Shown one piece after another: positions 36,301-45,680 of a stretch of DNA of 64,000 nt. Source of the stretch: Nostoc sphaeroides (GTDB taxonomy: Bacteria > Cyanobacteriota > Cyanobacteriia > Cyanobacteriales > Nostocaceae); NCBI RefSeq assembly GCF_003443655.1, contig NZ_CP031941.1, positions 305,501 through 369,500 of the forward strand. Reading direction: 5' to 3'. The position numbers were made by a program, and so were the translations under genes. Under the pieces are notes generated by a model. That model was not told where the DNA came from. It searched no databases and saw only the letters and a program-made list of their open reading frames with translations. Position 1 is the first letter of the stretch, and every line of letters starts with the position of its first letter.

Positions 36301-38841
36301 ATGGAAGCAGATAAACTGGGCCGTTTCAAGGAGTACGGCGAATTCATCCTCCGAAAGATAGATTCTGTGCCCCAGCACCCTTCAAAACAAGAAGATTGGG
36401 TTCCAGCTAGTCTTGACGACTGTCTTCTGCGTTTACGGTCAGCTGCCCAGAAAACTGTAGACCTGGCAACTTCACCTGTCAAAATTGGGGTGATGGGGGA
36501 ATTCAGTAGTGGAAAAACTTTACTTTTAGGCAGTCTAATTGGATATGCTGATGCTTTGCCTGTCAGCGAAAACCCCACTACAGGTAATGTTACCGCCATA
36601 CACATCATACCGCAAGATGACTTTGCAACCACGCAATTAAGCAATTTTACGGTAGATTATCTTTCTCATGAAGGAGTACATGAGTGTCTACGCTTCATGC
36701 TAGGGGAAGCCAATAAACGGACAACAGCAGCAGGGCTTCCTCCGATACCAGTATCGAAACTCAACTCTGGCACAGATATTATTGGCTGGTGTGAAGAAGC
36801 ATGGAATAGCAGTAACAATTTAGAGCTACGTTATTTACTCCGGGAGTTGGTATTATTCCTCCGGGCTTATCAAGCTTATGGGGAAGTTATGTGTGGTGGA
36901 CGCTACCAAATTGATGCTACTACCGCCCGCGAGGGGCTACAGCTAGTCGAACAGCCAATGGCAATCCAAACTCTCAAATTTGAGGATTTACCGCCAACGC
37001 ATATCCGATTACCAAGTCCACCACAGAGGCTACCAACAAAGTTATTACAGAACAGCTTCCCATTGATCCGCCGTGTCGATATCGATGTGAAAATATCACG
37101 GGAAATTTGGGATTTTGCAGGTGCAGCTAAATTTATTCTCATCGACTTTCCGGGATTGGGGGCTGCTAATTCGGGGGCTAGGGATACCTTTTTGTCACTG
37201 CGAGAATTGGCAGAAGTACAAACAATTTTGGTATTGCTAAATGGTAAATCTCCAGGGAGCGATCGCGCCAATAAAATCTTCACGATGATGCAGCAGCAGC
37301 GACCGGGACAAGACCTGAAAGATTTAATTCTCGTAGGTGTGGGTCGTTTCGATCAACTACCCCTAGAGGGCGAAGGTGGCGAAAGAGAACTCGATCAACT
37401 GATTGAAGATAGCCATTTAGAAGAAGAAACCGTTTTCCAAAAACTCAAAGTTTTACAAACTACCATTGACGGTGCAGAAGCGTTTACAACTCAAAAAGAC
37501 CGCATCGTTCTACTGTCGCCACTGTTGGGACTAGCTGAATTAGCAAAACGTTCTAGTACCGTCAAAGCAGGTTCAACAGAGTTTTTGGCTAACTTAGACT
37601 ATCCTGATTATTTAGATCGGTCTAAACGGCTACAAGAAAAATGGCAGCACTTAAGTGAACGGCTGTTAGACGGTAACACCCGCAGTTATTTGGGTAGACA
37701 GCTAGGTTACTTTAGTCAAGATGGGGGACTTAGTAAACTGCGGGAATTGATTCAAACCCATGTAGCGACTCATGGACTGAAGCAACTGTATGAAGATACT
37801 CGGAGATCGGCTGATGTGGTGAGTCAGCAACAAGATCACTTGAAAGACATCATAGATGAAATTCACGAGCAAGGTATCCCCACTGGTGATAGTCCCGCCT
37901 TTACCGAGTTGCGCTTTGTGGTCGAAAGCTTGGATAAAATCTATAGGAATTTTCAAAAAGATTTAGGGAAAGAACCACTCAAAGACCGGCGCGGTGTTGT
38001 CGTCAGCGATATAGTTAAAGACGAACTTACCTTTAGAATATTGAATTGGAACCAGTGGACTTTACTCTTCAATAAAGCCAACAATGGAGCGATCGCTCTG
38101 GCAGAATCTAAAGGTGCAGCCGGGAAATTATTTGATCGGGGAAATCGCGTCAATAGTTCCCTTCCCACTAAAAGCGATGATTTTTATCCAGTCTTTGAGA
38201 AAACCGTTAAAGAAGTAGAAGATTTTGCCCGCGATCGCATCCATCAAGCAGTGGTAGATTTGTTGAATCAATTGTCAAATTATATAGCCCCAGAACGCGA
38301 ACAATTGCAGGCATTTTTCCACCCAGAGATGGAACAAGAAATCGAAGAAAAATTTGGTTTTGAAGATGCCGATCTCTTTTACAAATTATTACTAGGATGC
38401 GATCCTAACGAATGGAAGGAAGCAATCATCTCCGAAATCAGTAGTAAAAACAAAACCGTTGCACCCGACATCATTTTTCCCCTAGCGCGTCAAGACGAGA
38501 AACACAACGTTGGTCAAATCTTTGACTGGGCACCAGAAAAAAGCCAAGGTTTACCCAGATCGAGCAATCACCAACTTTTAGTACTGCGGCTGCGAGATGA
38601 AATCACTGCTAGCGCTAGCCTTCACCTTGTGCAGTATGTTAGCGAAGTTAATCAGCAAATTAATTCCGAACTTGAAGGTATTTTGGATCAAATTATTCCT
38701 AGTTTGCAAAACCTTTCCAAAAAAGAAACTTTGCTGAGATATTTGGCGGCTGGAGACTTGCCATCTGAGATCGCAATTCCTACTTGGTTGCAGATTATTT
38801 CAGAACTTGCTGCTGTTTCTTACTTAGATGATTTGAGATAA
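36301..38841 (+). CDS. Dynamin-like large GTPase, SrfC-like
   Basis: About 846 residues. G motifs, numbered from the ATG at 36301: GEFSSGKT (P-loop, 66-73), a Thr-rich switch I region (SENPTTGNVTA), DFPG (G3, 282-285) and VGVGRFDQ (in the G4 position, Asp351). The long helical C-terminal half (about 440-846) has no clear membrane segment. This arrangement resembles dynamin-superfamily GTPases and the SrfC/putative virulence factor family. The next full-length gene encodes an SrfB-like Hsp70-fold protein, which supports that reading. An ATG seven codons earlier (36280) is also possible. The role is unknown; membrane remodelling or a defence-like function is inference. Confidence 0.75.
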   Translation: MEADKLGRFKEYGEFILRKIDSVPQHPSKQEDWVPASLDDCLLRLRSAAQKTVDLATSPVKIGVMGEFSSGKTLLLGSLIGYADALPVSENPTTGNVTAIHIIPQDDFATTQLSNFTVDYLSHEGVHECLRFMLGEANKRTTAAGLPPIPVSKLNSGTDIIGWCEEAWNSSNNLELRYLLRELVLFLRAYQAYGEVMCGGRYQIDATTAREGLQLVEQPMAIQTLKFEDLPPTHIRLPSPPQRLPTKLLQNSFPLIRRVDIDVKISREIWDFAGAAKFILIDFPGLGAANSGARDTFLSLRELAEVQTILVLLNGKSPGSDRANKIFTMMQQQRPGQDLKDLILVGVGRFDQLPLEGEGGERELDQLIEDSHLEEETVFQKLKVLQTTIDGAEAFTTQKDRIVLLSPLLGLAELAKRSSTVKAGSTEFLANLDYPDYLDRSKRLQEKWQHLSERLLDGNTRSYLGRQLGYFSQDGGLSKLRELIQTHVATHGLKQLYEDTRRSADVVSQQQDHLKDIIDEIHEQGIPTGDSPAFTELRFVVESLDKIYRNFQKDLGKEPLKDRRGVVVSDIVKDELTFRILNWNQWTLLFNKANNGAIALAESKGAAGKLFDRGNRVNSSLPTKSDDFYPVFEKTVKEVEDFARDRIHQAVVDLLNQLSNYIAPEREQLQAFFHPEMEQEIEEKFGFEDADLFYKLLLGCDPNEWKEAIISEISSKNKTVAPDIIFPLARQDEKHNVGQIFDWAPEKSQGLPRSSNHQLLVLRLRDEITASASLHLVQYVSEVNQQINSELEGILDQIIPSLQNLSKKETLLRYLAAGDLPSEIAIPTWLQIISELAAVSYLDDLR

Positions 38842-38918
38842 GCTAACTCAGATAGGACTTACGCACGAGTTACGGAAAACGAACCGCAGAGGCACAGAGG
38901 ACACAGAGAAATCAGAGT

Positions 38919-39266
38919 TTGATGCAGTTGACTATTGCCTCAGATACTCAAATGGTGCAAGAAGCGAAACGTTTAATTGAGCGGGTGCAACAAGAACAGA
39001 TAACTGTTTTAGCTAAGAAGGAGATAATAGATGTAATCACAACAATCGCTGTTTATAAATTTGCCAACTTAAGTCGTGAAGAGGTAGAGGCTATGTTAGG
39101 AGTTAAGTTAGAAGAAACTAGAGTTTATCAAGAAGCTAAACAAGAAGGACGAGAAGAACTAAAACTTGAACTTGTACCTCAGTTATTAGCTCTTGGTATG
39201 TCGATGGAAGACGTTGCAAAATTACTTAATTTAACCATCGAACAAGTAAGACTCGCATCTGAGTAA
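38919..39266 (+). pseudogene. C-terminal remnant of an Rpn-type nuclease/transposase gene, copy 1
   Basis: The residues QMVQEAKRLIERVQQEQ, then KFANLSREEVEAMLGVKLEE, and the charged QEGREE tail match the C-terminal half of the Rpn/PD-(D/E)XK family common in Nostoc. The N-terminal nuclease core (about 150-200 residues) is missing, although the 115-codon frame opens with its own ATG. It sits just after a dispersed CAGAGGCACAGAGGACACAG repeat (38886-38905) that may mark the truncation point. Confidence 0.55.
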
Positions 39267-39550
39267 TCACAACAATTACCAGTTATAAATTTGTAAACTT
39301 AAGCCGTGAAGAGGTAGAGGCAATGTTTGAAATTAAGTTACAAGACACTAGGGTTTATCGAGAAGCTAAAGAAGAAGGACTAAAACAAGGACTACAAGAA
39401 GGACGAGAACTAGCAAAACTTGAACTTATACCTCGGTGTTTAGCTTATGGTATTTCGATAGAAGAGGTTGCGAGGTTACTTCATTTAACTATCGAAGAAG
39501 TCGAACAAGTAAGACTTGCAAATGAGCAAGAATCTTCAACATCAACTTAG
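39263..39550 (+). pseudogene. Rpn-type remnant, tandem copy 2
   Basis: A diverged direct duplication of copy 1 (from the ITTIAVYKF segment onward): KFVNLSREEVEAMFEIKLQD, then REAKEEGLKQGLQEGREL and IPRCLAYGISIEEVARLLHL. It begins at the stop codon of copy 1 and contains an internal ATG at 39323. It has several extra EGLKQG-type residues relative to copy 1. Confidence 0.5.
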
Positions 39551-39769
39551 TAACGGCTGCAATTTTCATAGCGATCGCCTAGTTTGGGCTACGCCTACGC
39601 CCTTTCATATAAAAGCGTAGCCCAACGTAGATATCGAGCCAAATAATAAAAGCCAGTGCTAAAGAGAATCAATGGTACAAGACCAAAGATTCTCTAAATT
39701 TGTAATTTTATGATAGAACATTACAGTTTTTAGCCAGCTATAAAACAAACAACAGAAAGTGATACTATA

Positions 39770-42746
39770 ATGAACCCTTTTCAACTCAACAAATATAGCG
39801 ATCGCGAACCAAGCGAGAAACAACAAAAAAGATTTCCAGGATGGTTTGCTTTGGATTTTGGTACATCGAATTCCACAGTTACACTCTTCGATCCAATTGA
39901 AGTACCGATCGCAGAAATTCTCCCCAAAGAACAAGAAATGCGGTTGCGCGAATCGCTTATCACAATGGCTGAGTTCTCCCGCCTCAGTGGCTTTACCAGA
40001 TGTCAGTGCTGATGATTGGGAAAAGTTTATTGTAGAAATTAGCAGAAACCTGGAGATAGAACCCAGCCGATTGAGCGAAGTTTTTGAAAGTGACAATAAA
40101 GAGCGATTTTTGGAAGCAATTCGCCAAATTGAACTTTCTTTAGGAAACAGCGAGAGATTCCGTCGGGCTGTCAGCAAAAAACTTTACCAAATCTATCATG
40201 AGGTGTTTCGCGTCCCTACTCTAGAGTCGCAAAATCTGATCCCAGTTGTGCTGGATATTGATCGCCGCGATACGGAAATTCCCAGCGAGTCGGAAATTTC
40301 GCAGTTAAGCGATTTAAAACTGCGAATGGGAAGGGAAGCGAGAGATAATCGAAAAAAAGCGATTGCTCAAGGTACAAGCGGTTCTTTAAAGGAAATTATC
40401 AGCAGATTTCACCATTCACCCAAACGCTATTTTGGTCAAGATCGTTTATTTCCAGTTATTTTGGATGGTGAAGAAGAATTAATTACCGCTAACGAACTAA
40501 TCCAATCTGCTTGGGCGCATTTAATCGAGTTAACTGAAGATTACCGCCAACGCGCCCAACGCAGGTTTTCAGAAGGAGATTTTTTAACAGCAGTTGTCAC
40601 CTACCCCACTGTCGCCCCACCAGTTGTTCGCAAGGAAGTTAAGGAATTAGTTGAGCAGTTGGGGATCGATGATGTCCAAACTGCTTATGATGAAGCCGTT
40701 TCTGTAGCAATATTCTTTTTATGGCGAGAATTTGGTGGTAATCTCAACATTGGTATTGAGTCATTCAAAACTCGTTGTCGTCAAGCAGGAAACAAATGGT
40801 CACAAAATGTTCTAGTTTTGGATATTGGCGGGGGAACTACAGATTTAGCTTTAATTGAACTAACTTTAGAAGATAAAACCCCTAGTTTTGCCGATTATGA
40901 AGACCGAGGTTTAGGAGGACGTTACTATAAACTTACTCCCAAACTATTAGGTTCATCTGGTCATTTACAGTTAGGTGGCGAGTTAATTACACTGCGAATT
41001 TTTAGATTATTAAAAGTTGCGATCGCAGATTTTTTATTGACAGCAGTAACAACAGGTGATCTAGAAAGCGAAAAGCTAGAAGATTTAATTAACTCAGAGT
41101 TAAACGAGCGCTTTTTAGAACAAGGCAAATTCAAAATTGGCAGTCTTTTAAAATGTTTAGATAAAGAGAATCCCGAAGGCGATATTGCTTACAAAGATGC
41201 CCTAGATACTGCTGAGAAAGTATTACCCACCCGTTGGCAACAAGCGCCCCAACGCCTGCAATCATTTTATATTCTTTGGGATCATGCGGAAGCAGCAAAA
41301 CTGAAACTTGGGCAAAAGCCAGCAGTAGATAATTCTCTATTAACCTTCACACTTTCTGAACAGCAAATTTCCGAACTGCTCACCCAAAGCGGCGTTAAAT
41401 TACAAGTTCAAGATCCAAATAGCATCTGCATTACCCTAGATAACCAGCAATTTGAACGAGCCGCCGCTTCTGGAATTAAAGAAGCGATCGGTATTGCCAA
41501 AGGATTGATGGAAAGTCGCTTGCGTTCCGATGATCTCACCAAAGATTCTTGGAATTCTCAAAAAGTTGATTGGTTAATTTTGTCTGGAAAAACTTGTAAT
41601 TTAGATATAGTGCAGCGTCAAATCTACCAAGAATTTAGTAAGTCTCCATATTTTGTCTGGAATCCAGAACGAATTACCTTTGTACTCGAATTTACCAAAT
41701 TAGCCACCTCCGCCGGTGCTTGCTATGCCGAGAAACTGCGAAGATTAAGATTCGATCCAGAAGAGTCTAAAAGCTTGCTGCGTAAGGGAGCCAACCAGCT
41801 AGAAATTGATGTCAAAAATCTGTTTTATTATTTACCCTGCAACTTCAAACGCAAAACTCAAAGTAACGATTTACTAACTATATTCAAAGCCGGACAAGAA
41901 CTTTATCAACTCGCACCTTGGGAAACTGTCGCCAAAGTTCGTACTGCATGGCAAGGAATCCAATTAACTAATATTATTTACCGTCAAGACTACGAGGATG
42001 GAGATTTACGACTATGGGGTAGCTTCGATGGCAAAAACCTCATGAATAAACTAGGAATGCAAGAAGCAGAGTTTTTGAGAAAAATTAAAGTCCAGTTTGA
42101 AATTGACCAAACCCTTGAATTTAGTGTATTGCTTTGTCAGGGAAATCCGCATTATTTAATTGACATTCCTGGCATTGATTTGGAATCGGTAGTTTCAGAA
42201 ACTTCAGGGCTATTTGCTGATGGCAAATTGAACTGGAATATTGCTGTGGAACGCTTCAATAAAGATTTAAATGATGGTGATATTGCCGTCAATGTTCTTG
42301 AGTCCGCAACTGTTGATCAACCAGATGCCTATCATCTTGTATTTGAAGTAGGAAATGATGGTAGTAAATTGTTCCAAAAATTTCACTATCTGCGCGATGG
42401 CGTGACACAACCAGGAACCGGGTTAATTAGTAATCCCTTACCTCCCTTCCCGCAAACTGGCCAGCACACCTTCTATATTTATCAAATAGATGCCGAAACC
42501 AACAGCAAAAAATGGATAAGAATTGGCGCACTCAGCAAACCAGATGTAACAACAGATTACCCTTGCCAATATCGTGTAACTCTCGACGATCAAGGCATTT
42601 TGCGGATGCACGCCGGTGAAGTCCCTTACTGGACATCAAACAGTCAAGAATGCCTCAAAGAAGAAGGATGCGTTTATCTTGCCGAATTAGAATTACAGCC
42701 CAACGAAGTTGATAAAGAACGCGATCCATTTTGCGGTATACATTAA
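39770..42746 (+). pseudogene. SrfB-like Hsp70/actin-fold ATPase with one frameshift
   Basis: About 990 residues if the frame is joined. The N-terminus (39770, MNPFQLNKYSDREPSEKQQK) carries the phosphate-1 motif ALDFGTSNSTVTLFD (Asp29). The rest, in the +1 frame, has WLSSPASVALPDVSADDWEK, the phosphate-2 motif LDIGGGTTDLAL (about 40818) and an adenosine-type LILSGKTCNLD. The shift lies at about 39955-39962: ...MRLRESL in the first frame continues as SQWLSSPASVAL in the second. The rest of the 900-codon frame is intact, so this is either a very recent mutation, a sequencing error or recoding. Family and size match SrfB-type proteins. Second member of the GTPase cassette. Confidence 0.7.
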
Positions 42747-42758
42747 CTCTTGTATTAA

Positions 42759-42864
42759 ACCTTTGCGTTCCTCTGCGCTAACCTTTGCGTTCCTCTGCGT
42801 TGAAAAAAATTAAGATTTTTAAACGCAGAGGGGCACAAAGTAAACGCTAAGGGGCGCAGAGGTT
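42759..42864. repeat. Long inverted repeat between cassette genes
   Basis: Two direct CCTTTGCGTTCCTCTGCG units (42770 and 42783) face AACGCAGAGGGGCACAAAG and AACGCTAAGGGGCGCAGAGG, giving a strong hairpin over TTGAAAAAAATT. It is a dispersed CGCAGAGG-type element; a relative is at 38884-38910. Confidence 0.75.
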
Positions 42865-42919
42865 TGCTAAGTTTAATTCGCTACGAATCACATACAAGTA
42901 ATATTTGGAGGTGAGATTC

Positions 42920-44011
42920 ATGCAGCACTTGCGTCAATTATTAGAGATAGAAAATTCAGAGTTAGCCCAATTACTGCGGTTTAGTTTGTATGGACTAGAG
43001 GCTACTTTAAATCAGGCTCGCACAAAATTACCACTAGATCCAGGATCTAAAATATGCGATCAGGTGCTGCAAGAACTTCATAACCTGTTGGAACCTGAAC
43101 CCCCACAGCAAAATACTGGTTGGGAAGATGCGCCAGATGATTTAAAACTAAGTCACCTGCGGGAAGTTTTTGATTCTGACTCAGAACTTAATTATTATCT
43201 GGGTAATTCCCAACTGCAAAGCACAACGGACTCTGATTTGTGGAATGAGATTCAACGCAAACTGCTACGAGTACCAGAGGATTTAGCTGCAACTTGGCGA
43301 TCGCGCACCTTAGATTTAGCTCAAGAAGTTGGTGCGATCGCAGATAATTCTAACCTCTATCAACTTCCCTTTATCCGCGACGAAATTATCTACCCCGGAC
43401 TTTGTGGAACTGTTCAAACACAGGGATTATGCTTATACCAACAAACACTTTCAAATCCTAAAAATCCGCAAGTAAATGTATCCGATTTACCAGCAGCATT
43501 CCTCTTTTTATATATGAATTTTATCGAAATAGATCCAGATTTACATCATGCTTTAAAGAGCGTTTTTAGCTTCGATGTCATTTCCTTACATTCCAAAGCA
43601 GAACAGCGCGATCAATATATTGATGCTTTAAGCGATCGCTTCCAACGTACCCAAAAAGCTGAGAAAAACACTGATCCCCTGTCAATTCTCCGTGCTTGGA
43701 TTGACATGGACGAAGCGATACATTCCCTAGTATTTGTACCACCGGCTGAACGCTATTCTTGGTGGGGAAAGCTACAACATGAATCACGGCGCATCCTCAA
43801 GAAAGTCGCTGATGAAGCTAATAATGCAGGTAATGAAGTGCGAATTCGCCAATTATCGGGACTTTATGCAGATATCTGTGCTTCATCCAAGGATGACTTA
43901 CAACTAGATTGTGGTGGTATTCCTGGCGAAGTCTTAACTTGTCTTCGAGTATATGCGCGAATTAACCAGGAAGAATCCCCAGGCCGTGTAATATTTCGCT
44001 CATCACGCTAG
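42920..44011 (+). CDS. Unrecognised helical protein, third cassette member
   Basis: A 363-residue soluble protein with no signal peptide or membrane segment. It begins QHLRQLLEIENSELAQLLRF and is predicted mostly helical and acidic, with recognisable blocks such as LPFIRDEIIYPGLCGTVQT, FLFLYMNFIEIDPDLHHALK, and WWGKLQHESRRILKKVADEA. GGAGGTGA 7 bases before the ATG is the best ribosome site in the cassette; an in-frame TTG at 42905 is discounted. It is the third + strand gene after the GTPase and SrfB-like ATPase. It could be the counterpart of SrfA in position, but I see no sequence basis for that name. Function unknown. Confidence 0.65.
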   Translation: MQHLRQLLEIENSELAQLLRFSLYGLEATLNQARTKLPLDPGSKICDQVLQELHNLLEPEPPQQNTGWEDAPDDLKLSHLREVFDSDSELNYYLGNSQLQSTTDSDLWNEIQRKLLRVPEDLAATWRSRTLDLAQEVGAIADNSNLYQLPFIRDEIIYPGLCGTVQTQGLCLYQQTLSNPKNPQVNVSDLPAAFLFLYMNFIEIDPDLHHALKSVFSFDVISLHSKAEQRDQYIDALSDRFQRTQKAEKNTDPLSILRAWIDMDEAIHSLVFVPPAERYSWWGKLQHESRRILKKVADEANNAGNEVRIRQLSGLYADICASSKDDLQLDCGGIPGEVLTCLRVYARINQEESPGRVIFRSSR

Positions 44012-44047
44012 TAGTCTGTCAATAAAGAATTGATGGATAGATTCCTT

Positions 44048-44072
44048 GTAGAGACGGCGATTTATCGCGTCT
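44048..44072. repeat. Single copy of the GAGACG palindrome family
   Basis: GTAGAGACGGCGATTTATCG then CGTCTA, matching the units of the array at 6332-6466. Confidence 0.65.
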
Positions 44073-44080
44073 AATTCTTG

Positions 44081-44133
44081 AGATTATGAGGCAAGGCAGA
44101 CAATTTTACTAATCCCGCCTTGCCTCATAATCT
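44081..44133. terminator. 17-bp perfect hairpin between convergent genes
   Basis: AGATTATGAGGCAAGGC (44081-44097) pairs perfectly with GCCTTGCCTCATAATCT (44117-44133) over a 19-nt loop. No T-run follows on either strand. Its place between the convergent cassette and hli genes suggests transcript-end stabilisation or termination. Confidence 0.5.
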
Positions 44134-44156
44134 AATGAAGGTAAAAACGTTTAAAT

Positions 44157-44336
44157 CTAAAGGATGCCCCAGAAGTGTAAAATTCCTTGACCAGAAAACA
44201 CTTCAAGCGCAACGGCAGATAAAAAACCAATCATTGCAAAACGACCGTTCCAATTTTCGCTCTGAGGAGTGAAGCCCCAGCGCAAAGCATTAGGATCTTC
44301 TGGAACCGAAGGCGTAGTCTTCTTAACGTCTGCCAT
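44157..44336 (-). CDS. hli: High-light-inducible protein (one-helix CAB-like)
   Basis: A 59-residue thylakoid protein. The sequence [20 protein letters not shown] leads to [20 protein letters not shown], the chlorophyll-binding helix with the E-x-x-N-G-R-x-A-M-I-G motif, and ends [15 protein letters not shown]. Such proteins bind chlorophyll and carotenoid and protect photosystem assembly under high light. Length and motif are typical. A MITE family A copy sits about 34 bp upstream of its start and may carry or disrupt its promoter. Confidence 0.95.
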   Translation of the reverse strand: MADVKKTTPSVPEDPNALRWGFTPQSENWNGRFAMIGFLSAVALEVFSGQGILHFWGIL

Positions 44337-44369
44337 AAATAATACTCCAAGCTTTTATGTTGTAACAGT

Positions 44370-44501
44370 TAGGGACTTCCAAGTAAAAAAATATTCCATT
44401 GCTATTGTTCACTGTTGGCCGTTGACGGTTCACGAGTTTTCAGTCAACAGTCAACAGTCAACGACTTTAAGTGGAATAATTTATTTTTTGGAGTTCCCTT
44501 A
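44370..44501. mobile_element. MITE family A, copy 2
   Basis: AGGGACTTCCAAGTAAAAAA to AATTTATTTTTTGGAGTTCC, TA at each outer end, internal TCAACAG heptads (about three). Inverted relative to copy 1. Lies directly upstream of hli. Confidence 0.8.
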
Positions 44502-44641
44502 TTACTGCCTGTAAAGTAATGTAACAGATTTTTACTAAAATGCAACATAAACTTTATTTATAGATATTACGGGTGCGTACTTTTATCTTAACAGGTTTGC
44601 GATCGCCTACGGCGGCAAGCTACGCCCCAACAGCCAATTAC

Positions 44642-45370
44642 CTATGACTCACTACCGGGAAAAAATACAGGTAAGACAAACGCTGTCAGAATTCCACCCA
44701 ACACAATCACCTCAATAATTTTGAGGTAAAAATTGTTTTGTATAAAATTATTCATTCCAGCACCAAAGTTCGTTTGCAAGCTAGTCAACCAAGTACGGAA
44801 ACGACTAGACCATTTAGCAGGGCTATCTTCTGGGCGAAACTTCCACGAAAACATCGAGAGTAACAACGGCGCACCACCCACCTTGGTAGACATCAAAACA
44901 TGAATCGCCACACAGCCAACCATCACAACCCAGGCGCAAAGGTGGAGGGAGTACCAAATATGATGTAGCTGCCCTGCTGGAAGCCATTCTTCCTTCATCA
45001 TCCTGCCAGAGTTCACAGCCAAAACAGCGGCGATGAGCATGAGAGTATTTGCTAGACGTTGCAAGCTAACCCACCAAATCGGCTTGCCAACCTGGGTTAG
45101 TTGCTGCAAAGAATCAGATTGAAGCAAACGCTTTTGTCCAGCATGAAAGCTATAGAGGGCAAAAGCAGGGAGAATAAGCAAGAAAAATAATGCAAAAGTG
45201 CCGTGAATACCCTGAATATCCCCAATTTGAGGAAATGGTATTTTACCAAATCGGCGATCGTAAGTGTTGTAAACTAGAAACCCGGTAATAATTGCTGCGA
45301 TAACTAAAATTCCACTTAAGCCGTGAATAATTCGCAACAATAAAGGTTGATAGGGTGCAGAACGGGGCAT
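44642..45370 (-). CDS. Cytochrome b/b6-domain membrane protein
   Basis: A 242-residue integral membrane protein with four main membrane segments plus a C-terminal one (IIEVIVLGGILTAFVLPVFF). His residues at conserved places (LRIIHGLSGILVIAA, IQGIHGTFAL, HHIWYSLHLCAWVVMVGCVA with following AIHVLM) suit two b-type hemes as in cytochrome b561/formate dehydrogenase gamma-like proteins. I chose the ATG at 45370 (MPRSAPYQPLLL) with TTAGGA upstream; a TTG at 45436 would add 22 non-conserved residues. The electron partner is unknown. Confidence 0.82.
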   Translation of the reverse strand: MPRSAPYQPLLLRIIHGLSGILVIAAIITGFLVYNTYDRRFGKIPFPQIGDIQGIHGTFALFFLLILPAFALYSFHAGQKRLLQSDSLQQLTQVGKPIWWVSLQRLANTLMLIAAVLAVNSGRMMKEEWLPAGQLHHIWYSLHLCAWVVMVGCVAIHVLMSTKVGGAPLLLSMFSWKFRPEDSPAKWSSRFRTWLTSLQTNFGAGMNNFIQNNFYLKIIEVIVLGGILTAFVLPVFFPGSES

Positions 45371-45542
45371 AACAATAATCCTAAGTAGATGATTGTAGGA
45401 GTTTTGAATCGATAATTTAAGCTTTTGGTGAGACAAGAAAATTGGCCTGGATATTTCACATAAGAATTACAATTATTTCTAACAAAAGTTACTCTCTATA
45501 GAAATCATATTTGATTTCTGAAAAAATCTCGGTAGTCTTGTA

Positions 45543-45674
45543 GTAGTGCGACACAGCTAAAATGATGCAAGAATTTTTCTTGTGGTGTGGGCATCTTGCC
45601 CGCACTGGACGGGCGAGAGGCCCATCCCACAAGAGGAAAGCTAATGCAGTATTTTAGCTGTGTCATGACACTAC
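45543..45674. mobile_element. MITE-like element with imperfect terminal repeats
   Basis: GTAGTGCGACACAGCTAAAA at the left faces ATTTTAGCTGTGTCATGACA then CTAC at the right. The interior holds CTTGTGG...CCACAAG-type and GGGCATCTTGCCC-type palindromes. About 132 bp, no coding capacity. It lies just before the PIN-domain remnant and may have truncated it. Confidence 0.65.
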
Positions 45675-45680
45675 GTGTAT

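Noticed and set aside
39846..39955. ATG at 39846 as the real start of the SrfB-like gene
   Set aside because: Its first 36 codons read the opposite phase of a sequence that, in another frame, encodes the conserved DFGTSNS motif. The 39770 start plus a frameshift explains the data better.
44269..44514. 81-codon plus-strand frame over the hli leader
   Set aside because: It is antisense to hli and then runs through the MITE; its FQVKKYSIAIVHC segment is the same MITE translation that ends the ynfA fragment.
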